Shown here: positions 20,162 through 28,084 of the stretch, in pieces | Layout of the letters: every line of letters starts with the position of its first letter | Numbering within the stretch: position 1 is the stretch's first letter | Assembly (NCBI RefSeq): GCF_002209565.1 | Contig: NZ_NJIH01000010.1 | Span: forward strand, 1 to 64,000 | Source: Candidimonas nitroreducens | GTDB lineage: Bacteria; Pseudomonadota; Gammaproteobacteria; Burkholderiales; Burkholderiaceae_B | Direction: 5' to 3' | Length of the DNA stretch: 64,000 nucleotides | Notes under the pieces: generated by a model | Databases searched by the model: none | What the model was told of the DNA's origin: nothing | What the model saw: the letters and a program-made list of their open reading frames with translations, nothing else | Position numbers and translations under genes: made by a program

Positions 20162-20757
20162 GTCCGTATTTTAATTTAATGCCGGCCGCAACCCCGGCCT
20201 CGCTGCAAAACCCCGGACGCCGGGCACGATAGGCCGGCTGGATCAATCGATGCCGCCAGGCCGAGGCAGGCGGCGGCTCGCGCCGGCCCCGACCAACCAT
20301 GCCCGATCCGGCTGGATCCGGCTCTAACCGAGCCGAGGTCGACTCAGCCCGGTTAGGCCGGCCCCGGATCGAGCCGGCTGAGTCGACCTTGGCCGGCCTA
20401 ACGAGGATGGCAGTTGCGGCCACCCCCGAGGATGAAAGAGGCTTCTTTCACATTAAATCAAGCTCGGCTAAGATTTGCTCAGGTTTGCTCAGATTCGCAA
20501 TATAATCAGAAATCATTAAAGATTTTGATACATATGTCGGTCTATTGGCTATACTAACCGACGCGGAAAAGAATCATCAAAAAAACACCGCGGCGGCCTG
20601 CCGAACCGCCCCGAGACATAGCCAAACAGGCATGCAACAAAGACTGCAAAACATTGCTAAGTCCTTAATGTAAAAGATTTTCTACGAAATACTTAATGTG
20701 TAATATCTTGCTACCAACCCCTATGCGGGGTTCCAGCGCCCTGTTACATTTTCAGCC
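20162..20757. other. Divergent intergenic region tsaB-rimI / ompR
   Basis: Besides the interlocked repeats at 20336-20402, the right half is AT-rich. It has a clear -10-like TATAAT at 20501-20506 toward ompR without a good -35, preceded by two TTTGCTCAG copies. A small hairpin AACCCC/GGGGTT (20716-20732) and GTTACATTTT (20744-20753), which resembles an OmpR half-box, lie just before ompR. No gene was found. Confidence 0.4.
20336..20402. repeat. Two interlocked inverted repeats (A-B-A'-B' order)
   Basis: Arm A AGGTCGACTCAGCC (20336-20349) pairs perfectly with A' (20376-20389), and arm B GTTAGGCCGGCC (20352-20363) pairs perfectly with B' (20391-20402). The arms alternate, so the two stems are either mutually exclusive or form a pseudoknot. 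They lie in the divergent region between tsaB-rimI and ompR. Confidence 0.75.
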
Positions 20758-21492
20758 ATGAACACTCAAAACCAATCCTTATCCCGCAAAATCCTCGTGG
20801 TCGACGACGACCCGCGTCTCAGAGATCTGCTGCGCCGGTACCTGTCCGAACAGGGGTTCAACGTGTTCGTCGCCGAAGATGCCAAGGAAATGGGCAAGCT
20901 CTGGCAGCGCGAGCACTTCGACCTGCTGGTGCTCGACCTGATGCTGCCCGGCGAAGACGGGCTGTCCATCTGTCGCCGCCTGCGTGGTGGCCACGACAAT
21001 ACCCCCATCATCATGCTTACCGCCAAGGCCGAAGAAATCGACCGCATCGTGGGCCTGGAAATGGGTGCCGACGACTATCTGTCCAAGCCCTTCAACCCGC
21101 GCGAGCTGCTGGCGCGCGTCAACGCCATCCTGCGCCGGCGCGGCACCGAAGAACACCCCGGCGCACCCAGCCAGGAAAACGAATCCATCGAGTTCGGGCC
21201 TTATGTGCTCAATCTTTCCACCCGCACGCTGACCCGCAACAACGAGCCCGTGCCCATTACCACCGGCGAATTCTCGGTGCTCAAGGTGTTCGCACGCCAT
21301 CCCAAGATCCCCCTGTCGCGCGACAAGCTCATGGAACTTGCCCGCGGCCGCGAATACGAAGCCTTCGACCGCAGCCTCGACGTACAGATCTCGCGCCTGC
21401 GCAAGCTGGTCGAACCCAATCCTTCCAAGCCGGTCTTCATCCAGACGGTCTGGGGCCTGGGCTACGTCTTCGTGCCCGACGGTGGCCATTGA
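20758..21492 (+). CDS. ompR: OmpR-family response regulator
   Basis: This 244-residue regulator has a receiver domain (about 10-125; acidic pocket Asp16-Asp18, phosphorylated Asp60 in VLDLMLPGED, Lys in LSKPF) and a winged-helix DNA-binding domain (about 140-240, ending TVWGLGYVFVPDG). It is closest in wording to OmpR and Bordetella RisA. EnvZ follows after 59 bases, so the two form a two-component system, probably for osmotic or envelope signals. There is no recognisable ribosome site before the ATG; a GTTACATTTT box lies directly upstream. Confidence 0.93.
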   Translation: MNTQNQSLSRKILVVDDDPRLRDLLRRYLSEQGFNVFVAEDAKEMGKLWQREHFDLLVLDLMLPGEDGLSICRRLRGGHDNTPIIMLTAKAEEIDRIVGLEMGADDYLSKPFNPRELLARVNAILRRRGTEEHPGAPSQENESIEFGPYVLNLSTRTLTRNNEPVPITTGEFSVLKVFARHPKIPLSRDKLMELARGREYEAFDRSLDVQISRLRKLVEPNPSKPVFIQTVWGLGYVFVPDGGH

Positions 21493-21551
21493 TGGCCACG
21501 TCGCGACAACGCCCCCTGAACCACTAATCGGGCGGCGGCCAGGAAGCTTCA

Positions 21552-22946
21552 ATGGCGCCCCCGACAAGGCAAATCAAGCGGCTGACGTCCCGGCTCAGGC
21601 TGGGCCTGTTCAGCCGCTCATTCCTGCTGCTGGCCGCGCTCATGCTGGTGAGCCTGGGCGCCTGGCTGCAAGTGTTCTTCAGCATGGAAGAAGGCCCGCG
21701 CGCCACCCAGATGGCGCAGCGTGTCACTACGGCCGTCAGCATCACGCGCTCGGCGCTGATCTACGCGCCCACCAGCGTGCGCCCCGCCCTGCTGCTCGAT
21801 CTGGCCACCAAAGAAAGCCTGCGGGTGCAGCCGCGCGACAGCGCCGACGTGCTCGAACCGCTGCCCGAATCCAATTACTGGCATCACGTCGCCTCCGAAA
21901 TACGTGATCGGCTCGGCAACGGCACCAAAATCATGTGGTCGGTCAATCACATGCCGGGCATATGGGTCAGCTTCGACATCAACAAAGACCAATACTGGCT
22001 GGTGTTCGACCGCGAGCAGCTCGGCCTGACTGCGGGCATCGAATGGTTCGGCTGGGGCGCCACCGCCCTGCTGCTCGCACTTATCGGCGCGGCCGTCAGC
22101 GTGCGCTTCGTCAACCGGCCCCTGGCGCAGCTGGCCAAGGTCGCCCAGCAGGTGGCGCGCGGCGAAACCCCCTCGCCGCTGCCCGAAAAGGGCCCGCTGG
22201 AAATCCGCGACATGAACATCGCCTTCAACCGCATGGCGCGCGACCTGCGCCAGACCGAGGCCGACCGCGAAATCATGCTGGCCGGCATCTCGCACGACCT
22301 GCGCACCCCGCTGGCCCGCATGCGCCTCGAAATCGAAATGAGCAATGTCGGCGAAGAGGCGCGCCAGGCCATAGACGAAGACTTGGCCCAGATCGACCAC
22401 AGCATCGGCCAGCTCATGGAATACGCCCGCCCCGCGGGCCTGGTTCCCGACCAGGGCATCGACGTCTCCACCGTACTCGGCGACCTGTACGAGCGCGAGC
22501 GCAGCCACACCGAATCGCTCGGCGGCTTCCTGACCGCCGCCATCGAGCCTGGCCTGTACGCGCGCATCAACGCCAATGACATCAAGCGCATCGTCAGCAA
22601 CCTGATCGAAAATGCCCGCCGCTATGGGCGTACCCCTACGGAAGACCGCTCCTACATCCGCCTGACCGTTCAGGAAGAGGGCAATATCCTGGCCATCGAA
22701 GTTTCCGACCAGGGCGTCGGCATCGCCGAGGCCGACATACAGCGCCTGCTGCGGCCCTTCTCGCGCGGCGAGTCGGCACGTACCGGCGTCAGTGGCGCCG
22801 GCCTGGGACTGGCCATCGTCGAACGCCTGCTCGGCCAGGTCGGGGGCCAGCTCAAGCTGCTGCCGCGCCCGGGCGGCGGCCTGGTCGCGCGCATAGAATT
22901 ACCCAAATTCAGACTTAGGAATTTTCAATTAGACAGCCAGATTTAA
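21552..22946 (+). CDS. envZ: EnvZ-type sensor histidine kinase
   Basis: This 464-residue membrane kinase has a first membrane span at about 22-44, a periplasmic sensor loop (about 45-165), a second span at 168-186 and a HAMP domain (186-238). The dimerisation domain has phosphorylated His248 in AGISHDLRTPLARMRLEIEM, followed by an ATPase domain (NLIENARRYG, VSDQGVGIAEADI, GAGLGLAIVERLL). It should phosphorylate the OmpR protein encoded just before. An AGGAAG ribosome site precedes the ATG. The gene is full length, unlike the broken risS reported in Bordetella pertussis. Confidence 0.94.
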   Translation: MAPPTRQIKRLTSRLRLGLFSRSFLLLAALMLVSLGAWLQVFFSMEEGPRATQMAQRVTTAVSITRSALIYAPTSVRPALLLDLATKESLRVQPRDSADVLEPLPESNYWHHVASEIRDRLGNGTKIMWSVNHMPGIWVSFDINKDQYWLVFDREQLGLTAGIEWFGWGATALLLALIGAAVSVRFVNRPLAQLAKVAQQVARGETPSPLPEKGPLEIRDMNIAFNRMARDLRQTEADREIMLAGISHDLRTPLARMRLEIEMSNVGEEARQAIDEDLAQIDHSIGQLMEYARPAGLVPDQGIDVSTVLGDLYERERSHTESLGGFLTAAIEPGLYARINANDIKRIVSNLIENARRYGRTPTEDRSYIRLTVQEEGNILAIEVSDQGVGIAEADIQRLLRPFSRGESARTGVSGAGLGLAIVERLLGQVGGQLKLLPRPGGGLVARIELPKFRLRNFQLDSQI

Positions 22947-23027
22947 TAGGGTAAAATTACATACATCGGGGCTCGCAGTCCTGCTTGGCTGAATCACTAA
23001 TAGCTGCCCGGCTAATTTTTGGGCAGA

Positions 23028-23140
23028 CATGAATCCGGATGGATGCACCGCCCGGGCCGGGCGCAAACCTCAGCGAGGTCTATGACTATCGCTAGGGTTC
23101 GCAACGCCGCTCGGACACGGCAGATGCTGGATTCAAATAC
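23028..23140. repeat. MITE-like palindromic element, copy 2
   Basis: The ~51-bp core (23060-23110) reads GGCGCAAACCTCAGCGAGGT, then ACTATCGCTAGGGTTCGCAA and CGCCGC. It matches the cores at 15619-15670 and 27981-28031. Weak inverted flanks (GAATCC near 23030, matching GGATTC near 23130) surround it. It lies in the 250-base gap between envZ and ahpC, probably within the ahpC control region. A CTGCCC/GGGCAG hairpin (23004-23026) precedes it. Confidence 0.6.
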
Positions 23141-23197
23141 GTGAGCCGGCCAGGCTGGACGCAAGCCTTATCACCAACCCATCTAACAGGAGTTCAG

Positions 23198-23746
23198 ATG
23201 AAAACTGTAGGCGATAAACTGGAACCCTTCAAAGTCACTGGCGTGAAGCCTGGCTTCAATCAGCACGAAGAAAATGGCGTTTCGGCGTTCGAGGAAATCA
23301 GCGAAAGCTCCTTCCCGGGCAAGTGGAAGGTCATCTACTTCTACCCGAAGGACTTCACCTTCGTCTGCCCCACCGAAATCGTCGGCTTCAACAAGCTGGC
23401 ACAAGACTTTGAAGACCGCGATGCCGTGCTCATGGGCGGTTCGGTCGACAACGAGTTCGTCAAGCTGGCATGGCGCCGCGAACACCCCGACCTCAACAAA
23501 CTGGGCCACTACCAGTTCGGCGACGTCAGGGGCGAACTAGTCGATCAGCTCGGCATCCGCGACAAGGCCGAAGGCGTTGCGCTGCGCGCCACCTTCATCG
23601 TCGATCCCGACAATGTCATCCAGCACGTTTCGGTCAACAACCTGAACGTGGGCCGCAACCCCGAGGAAGTCCTGCGCCTCCTCGACGGCCTGCAAACCGA
23701 TGAACTGTGCCCGTGCAACCGCTCGGTGGGCGGCGACACGCTGTAA
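23198..23746 (+). CDS. ahpC: Peroxiredoxin AhpC
   Basis: This 182-residue peroxiredoxin reduces hydrogen peroxide and organic peroxides. The peroxidatic Cys57 is in DFTFVCPTE; Cys171 and Cys173 in ELCPCN are the likely resolving cysteines, an arrangement like mycobacterial AhpC, which is recycled by AhpD. ATG 23198 follows a good AGGAG site; the frame extends to 23141 without conserved residues. The ahpD gene follows at 108 bases. No oxyR gene is visible in the window. Confidence 0.95.
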   Translation: MKTVGDKLEPFKVTGVKPGFNQHEENGVSAFEEISESSFPGKWKVIYFYPKDFTFVCPTEIVGFNKLAQDFEDRDAVLMGGSVDNEFVKLAWRREHPDLNKLGHYQFGDVRGELVDQLGIRDKAEGVALRATFIVDPDNVIQHVSVNNLNVGRNPEEVLRLLDGLQTDELCPCNRSVGGDTL

Positions 23747-23853
23747 ATAAGCAGTATGCCATCACTGGCCGGGCCCATGCCCGGCCAGTGGACAGGCGCG
23801 ACACCAGCCCGGCCAGCCCGGGCTTTATCGGATCTATTTAATAGGAAAAAACT

Positions 23854-24372
23854 ATGGAATTTCTATCCACAATCAAGAGCATGATCCCTGATTGGGCCAA
23901 GGACGTGCGGCTGAATCTGGACGGCACCATAGCCCGATCCACACTCAGCCCCGAGGACGCCGTGGGCGCCGCACTGGCCGCCGCCTATGCGGCGCGCAGC
24001 CGGACGCTGGTCGAAGCCTTCAAAAGCGGCCTGTCCGAAGCCGACGCCAACGGCGCGCTGACGGCTGCCGCGCTTATGGGCATGAACAATGTTTATTACC
24101 CGTTCGTGGAAATGAGCGCCGACGCGCAGCTCAAGACCCTGCCGGCGCAACTGCGCATGAACGCCTACGCCACACACGGCGGCATCGAGCAAAAGCGCTT
24201 CGAACTCTTTTCGCTGGCGGCGTCCATCATAGGCAAGTGCCACTTCTGCGTGCAGTCCCACTACGAAAACCTGAAGAAGGCCGGGCTCTCTTCGGAACAG
24301 CTGCGCGACGTGGGCCGCATTGCCGCCACGGTCAATGCCGCCGCCCTGGCGCTGGCCGCCGAAGGCAAGTAA
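23854..24372 (+). CDS. ahpD: Alkyl hydroperoxidase / AhpC reductase AhpD
   Basis: This 172-residue protein carries the AhpD active site GKCHFCVQSH: Cys129, Cys132, His130 and His136, plus Glu117 in the proton-relay position. In mycobacteria AhpD passes electrons to AhpC, and its placement behind an AhpC with the matching C-terminal cysteine pair supports that role. No flavoprotein AhpF is nearby. An AGGAAAAA site precedes the ATG. Confidence 0.95.
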   Translation: MEFLSTIKSMIPDWAKDVRLNLDGTIARSTLSPEDAVGAALAAAYAARSRTLVEAFKSGLSEADANGALTAAALMGMNNVYYPFVEMSADAQLKTLPAQLRMNAYATHGGIEQKRFELFSLAASIIGKCHFCVQSHYENLKKAGLSSEQLRDVGRIAATVNAAALALAAEGK

Positions 24373-24383
24373 TACTACATACT

Positions 24384-24429
24384 ACGACGCGGGTGCGTCG
24401 CTCCGCAAAAGCGAAACCACCCGCGTCGT
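24384..24429 (+). terminator. Hairpin after ahpD, probable terminator
   Basis: ACGACGCGGGTG (24384-24395) pairs perfectly with CACCCGCGTCGT (24418-24429). The downstream DNA is T-rich but has no immediate T run, so termination may be imperfect or factor-assisted. Confidence 0.6.
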
Positions 24430-24587
24430 CATATTCACGATTTGATAATTATTTTTTTACGCCGAAAAGCCAGGCGCTAATTTTTAATTCCAGCTTTATA
24501 AATCCTTTCTTATTTTACCGCCTCAATTCTCACTAATTGCCATCCAAAAATCAAGCATTACATATATAGAAGGTATTAATATTCCAT

Positions 24588-24905
24588 CTATTCTTCTTTC
24601 TCATCGTACAGAGACGAAGGCTTCTTCCATATTCTCAACTCCAACATCGCTTCCCCATATGCCTGCTGCAGATCTTTGATTCGGCGCTCGTATTGCTCTT
24701 TGACATACAGGGGATTCATACGCAAGCCATTTTCCAGCCCCCGCTTACCATCTTCCACCCAGTGCTCGATCTGCTCTATGGATACATCGTACGTCTGACT
24801 AGCTTCCTGAATAGTGGTCTTGCCCTGAATAATATCCAGTACTAGCGTACTTTTACGCCTTACCGTCCAGCGTTTGATGTCTTCGTTTGATATTTCGCTC
24901 ATCAT
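24588..24905 (-). CDS. Transposase OrfA-like helix-turn-helix protein (lone)
   Basis: From the ATG at 24905 the 105-residue protein has a helix-turn-helix (RRKSTLVLDIIQGKTTIQEA then YDVSIEQIEHWVEDGKRGLE) and a helical C-terminus (EQYERRIKDLQQAYGEAMLE). This pattern is typical of the OrfA/DUF1153-like DNA-binding subunits of IS elements. No OrfB integrase gene or inverted repeat is adjacent, so it is either a remnant or a domesticated DNA-binding protein. GAGG lies about six bases before the ATG; an in-frame start at 24959 is possible. The flanks are clearly AT-richer than the rest of the window. Confidence 0.7.
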   Translation of the reverse strand: MMSEISNEDIKRWTVRRKSTLVLDIIQGKTTIQEASQTYDVSIEQIEHWVEDGKRGLENGLRMNPLYVKEQYERRIKDLQQAYGEAMLELRIWKKPSSLYDEKEE

Positions 24906-25112
24906 CGGGAACCTCACCAGGAACGAAGCAGGGTTTGATGGCCCATCGTCATTTGCCATTCCCGTGAATGGTTCGAACTCCGCATAGGAGCCTCAATCAC
25001 TCATAGTTGCCACTCTCGTACGCGCAACCAGGCTTGGCATATGGGATCCAAGGCCACGCGACTCGCAATCGCCCCCTATACCAATCGCCGAGCCCAGTGC
25101 CGAATAGAAAAT

Positions 25113-25799
25113 CTAGTGTTCAACATAAGAAGAAAAGGCGTACCTCTTGGGAACCTGGTCTTCGTTGACCGCTACATCATCCGAGGAGAATCCGGACGAC
25201 GCAATCGTCACGCCGGACGACGGTGTAAGCGCCCTGCCCCGAGCCGGCGCGGCGTAAGACACCTTGGAAGGCACCGCAGATCCATCTTTGGGAGTCGTCG
25301 AGGTCGACGGCGAAGCTGAATTCGATGCGACCTTGTCGTTCGGGCAGGTGTGGCCCGTGGCTTCCCAGGCTTCCCGATTCGGTTTCTCGCCGAAGCAGAA
25401 GAACCGCATGTCGGCAACCTCTTTGTAACCCAGCTTATACGCGGTGGCCGTATCGGAGCGCGTATTGCACGACTTGCTTTCGCTCGCCAGGGAACCGCCT
25501 ATGCCGAATGCCGTCACGCCCACGCCCAGCGTATTGCTCTGGCCGCAGTTGTTGGCTCCGCCGAACATGCTCGGCGCAATATAGACGTTCGGCGTCGTGT
25601 CCAGCGTCTGGTGGCTGTTGGCAGGCGTATTCTGGAAGGTGATGTTCCCCATCTGTGAGGTCATCATTCCCGAAGACGACGTGGAGCCCGCAGAGGTAGA
25701 ACTCGACGCTGTGGAACTCGCGCCGGCATTGGACGTCATGCTTTGCGCCATGGCGCCCGCCGTGTAAAACATCAGTGCAATCAATAAAAGACGTTTCAT
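25113..25799 (-). CDS. Secreted Ser/Thr-rich protein of unknown function
   Basis: The function is not recognised. ATG 25799, with a GGGAGAA ribosome site, opens a 228-residue protein with a clear signal peptide (MKRLLLIALMFYTAGAMAQ). A Ser/Thr/Ala-rich stretch (about 20-55) follows, then a compact domain with four Cys (NNCGQSN, KSCNTR, FFCFGE, HTCPND) and a Gly-rich TLGVGVTAFGIGGSL segment, then a Ser/Pro/Thr-rich tail. The four cysteines could form two disulfides in the periplasm or at the surface. It lies downstream of, and in the same direction as, a second small secreted Gly/Ser-rich gene. Confidence 0.75.
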   Translation of the reverse strand: MKRLLLIALMFYTAGAMAQSMTSNAGASSTASSSTSAGSTSSSGMMTSQMGNITFQNTPANSHQTLDTTPNVYIAPSMFGGANNCGQSNTLGVGVTAFGIGGSLASESKSCNTRSDTATAYKLGYKEVADMRFFCFGEKPNREAWEATGHTCPNDKVASNSASPSTSTTPKDGSAVPSKVSYAAPARGRALTPSSGVTIASSGFSSDDVAVNEDQVPKRYAFSSYVEH

Positions 25800-25914
25800 G
25801 AACGTTCTCCCTGCTGCGAGGAACCGGGGCAATGGAGGGAAGGCCCCCATTACCCCAAGCTTGAGCGATGTACTTCGCTCAGATAGTTGCAAGCCGTAGC
25901 CGGCAAGCTGTCAC

Positions 25915-26400
25915 TCAAAAACCGCCATAGCTCCACGTTCCCCCAAAACCCGAGCCGGCCTTGAAAGTGCTGCCCGCCATCCCCCCGCCCATCGCGGTTC
26001 CATTGCCACCGGCAGCAGTGAAGGTGTTGTTCGTGCTGGTGCTGCTACCGCCGCTGCTGCTGTATGTGCCGGCCGGGATATTCGAGGTAGTCGCATTGAA
26101 CGACCCGCCTCCCGAGCCCCATGTAGCCGAATAATCCGTGCTCTGAATGTTGGACGGGTTATTCACAATTGACGACGTGGCATTGCTGGCCGTGCTATTG
26201 TTCGACGAGGACACACTGAAGGAGTTGTTGTGGTAGCCACCGGAGCTCATGCCGCCGCTGACCCCGCCACTACCCCCGCTAACCGACGTGCCGCCGCCAC
26301 CATGTACGGTGTCCATATTGAAGCTAAAGTTGTTTGGCGACGCCTGCGCCAGACCGATGGATCCCACAGCCAATACCGCCGCTACTAGTACTTTTTTCAT
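25915..26400 (-). CDS. Secreted Gly/Ser/Asn-rich protein of unknown function
   Basis: The function is not recognised. ATG 26400 has a GGAGG site about ten bases upstream and starts a 161-residue protein with a signal peptide (MKKVLVAAVLAVGSIGLAQA). The mature part is almost wholly Gly, Ser, Asn and Thr, with runs such as GGGGTSVSGGSGGVSGGMSS and no Cys. It looks like a surface, matrix or fibre-forming protein, but curli-type repeats are not evident. The neighbouring 25113-25799 gene also encodes a small secreted protein, 115 bases downstream, so the two may act together. Confidence 0.7.
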   Translation of the reverse strand: MKKVLVAAVLAVGSIGLAQASPNNFSFNMDTVHGGGGTSVSGGSGGVSGGMSSGGYHNNSFSVSSSNNSTASNATSSIVNNPSNIQSTDYSATWGSGGGSFNATTSNIPAGTYSSSGGSSTSTNNTFTAAGGNGTAMGGGMAGSTFKAGSGFGGTWSYGGF

Positions 26401-26928
26401 GATAAAAAGCCTCCGTAAATCTCGAGATTCCGTCTCGAGTCGGTCCCACACCACTCGCCGAGCCAAAACTTCAATAAATAACGCGGACGGCTATAGCGAT
26501 TGATTAATTCAAATTTAAAAAAACCGGGCTTATCACTCTCTAGTCATGCATGTCCAAACGGACTCCCGATTAAAGAGACAACAAGTCCCCCTGGCGCATG
26601 ACATGCGCCAAAATCTGAAAACTACGGCCGGAATATTTTCAGCAACGAGCCAACGAAAAGTAATTTACATCTTGTTTCTTACAGAAACTTGATATACACT
26701 TCTCAGCTCTAGTTTTTAGATTATTTATTCCACGCAATTAGCTAGGAAAAGTCTAAAACTGCCGGATTCCATAATTTTTATCCGTCCTTTCCGAGCCCCG
26801 TTGCTTCGCTTCCTGCTAAATAAATAACAGCTGGCTAAATTAATAACTACTGCAACCACGAATTCATTCTAAATTTTAATTTTTAAGAAAACTTTGCAGT
26901 TTGTGACATATCAAGCAGGCTTTAAAAA
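26401..26928. other. AT-rich gene-free region upstream of AraC-type gene
   Basis: This 528-base stretch is markedly AT-rich compared with its surroundings and separates the divergent secreted-protein and AraC-type genes. TGGCGCAT/ATGCGCCA (26592-26610) is a perfect 8-bp hairpin with a GAC loop and could be an operator. No supportable reading frame was found. Confidence 0.5.
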
Positions 26929-27906
26929 ATGATTTCCGATCCCATTGACGCGGAGCTATCCAAGTCAGTGCGCACAAGAGAACCAAGAGAGAAAGCACTG
27001 CGCTTGCGTCAGGCAATCTCAAGAGGAACTGCCATGGATCCACGCATTCAGTACTGCGTCACCCAGATAGAACATAAAATTCTGCACGAATCCACCGAGC
27101 ACAATACACACGACGCCCTGATCCAGGACTTGGCAAGCCAGATCGGCTTGACCCGCTTCCACCTGGCACGCCTGTTTCAAAAATACCTGCAGCTATCGCC
27201 CCGCGACTACATACACAGAAGCCTGATGGGGCGGTGCGCGCTGGTGATCGCGCACACCAGCCAGCCCATATTCTCGATTGCCATCGACACGGGCTTCTCC
27301 AGCCAGCAGGCGTTCACGCGGGCCTTCACGCACTACTGGGGCATTTCCCCCCACAAGTTCCGCGACGCGCATTGCAGATACGCCGCTCAATACGCCAGGC
27401 GGCTTGGCGAAGGCGCACGCACACGGCCCAGCATCGCTCCGGTCATCGAGCATCTCGGCCAGGTAAGCTTCTGGGCGGTGCGCTATGAAGGCATGTCGTT
27501 CGAGCGGCATGCCTGCTGGAATGACTTCGCCAGGTTGTGCGACCCGTTGGCCCCGGAAATCCGCAAAGGCCCGTACTTCGGGCTCACCTATGACACGCCC
27601 ATGTTCGTGCCCGCCACGCTCATGCGCTATTACTGCGGCATACGAGCGTCCGGCAACCCCGGCCAGAGGCCTGACGGGGCTTTCGAGATCGCGCTGCCCG
27701 AGGGCCGGGTCGCCAGTGTCCAGGGCGACTTCCTCATGGGGGAAATCCCGGGCATCTACGACGAGCTGCTGAACAGCTGGCTGCCTACCTCCGGCTATAC
27801 GCTATCGGCGGCGTGCTTCGTCGAGCAGTTCTATGAACTACCGCGCCACTGGGACGAACACCGCACGCCCATGAAGCTCAGTTGCTGGATCCAGCGCCTG
27901 CATTAG
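26929..27906 (+). CDS. AraC-family regulator with GyrI-like effector domain
   Basis: This 325-residue regulator has an N-terminal AraC-type pair of helix-turn-helix motifs (about 45-150: IQDLASQIGLTRFHLARLFQ, SIAIDTGFSSQQAFTRAFTH, GISPHKFR). A C-terminal GyrI/effector-binding domain (about 165-325) would sense a small ligand. This order (DNA-binding first) is as in Rob and its relatives. The start at 26929 gives about 45 residues before the first helix; ATG 27034 (MDPRIQYCVT) is an equally likely start. It may control the divergent secreted-protein genes, but no site proves this. Confidence 0.88.
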   Translation: MISDPIDAELSKSVRTREPREKALRLRQAISRGTAMDPRIQYCVTQIEHKILHESTEHNTHDALIQDLASQIGLTRFHLARLFQKYLQLSPRDYIHRSLMGRCALVIAHTSQPIFSIAIDTGFSSQQAFTRAFTHYWGISPHKFRDAHCRYAAQYARRLGEGARTRPSIAPVIEHLGQVSFWAVRYEGMSFERHACWNDFARLCDPLAPEIRKGPYFGLTYDTPMFVPATLMRYYCGIRASGNPGQRPDGAFEIALPEGRVASVQGDFLMGEIPGIYDELLNSWLPTSGYTLSAACFVEQFYELPRHWDEHRTPMKLSCWIQRLH

Positions 27907-27919
27907 GGCCTGTTCACCC

Positions 27920-28084
27920 TAGTGTCGTGTCTCAGAAGTTCGTGCCCATAATGAAATTGATGGATTCGTGTGCAGGGCAAGGCGCAAACCGCAGCGATAG
28001 TCGTAACTATCGCGAGGATTTGCAACGCCGCCCTGCGCGCGAAGACGCGATTTCATGGGTGCGAACTTCTGAGACACGACACTA
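27920..28084. repeat. MITE-like palindromic element, copy 3 (165 bp, long inverted ends)
   Basis: The left end begins TAGTGTCGTGTCTCAGAAGT and the right end is its exact reverse complement over at least 22 bases, continuing imperfectly through GCCCATAATGAAAT / ATTTCATGGGTGC. The core (27981-28031) has GGCGCAAACCGCAGCGATAG and ACTATCGCGAGGATTTGCAA and matches copies 1 and 2. It has no coding capacity. Its last three bases supply the TAG stop of ispF. No clear target duplication was seen. Confidence 0.8.

Noticed and set aside
26249-26503. Plus-strand frame opposite the Gly/Ser-rich secreted gene
   Set aside because: It is Pro-rich antisense of a gene with a clear signal peptide and ribosome site.
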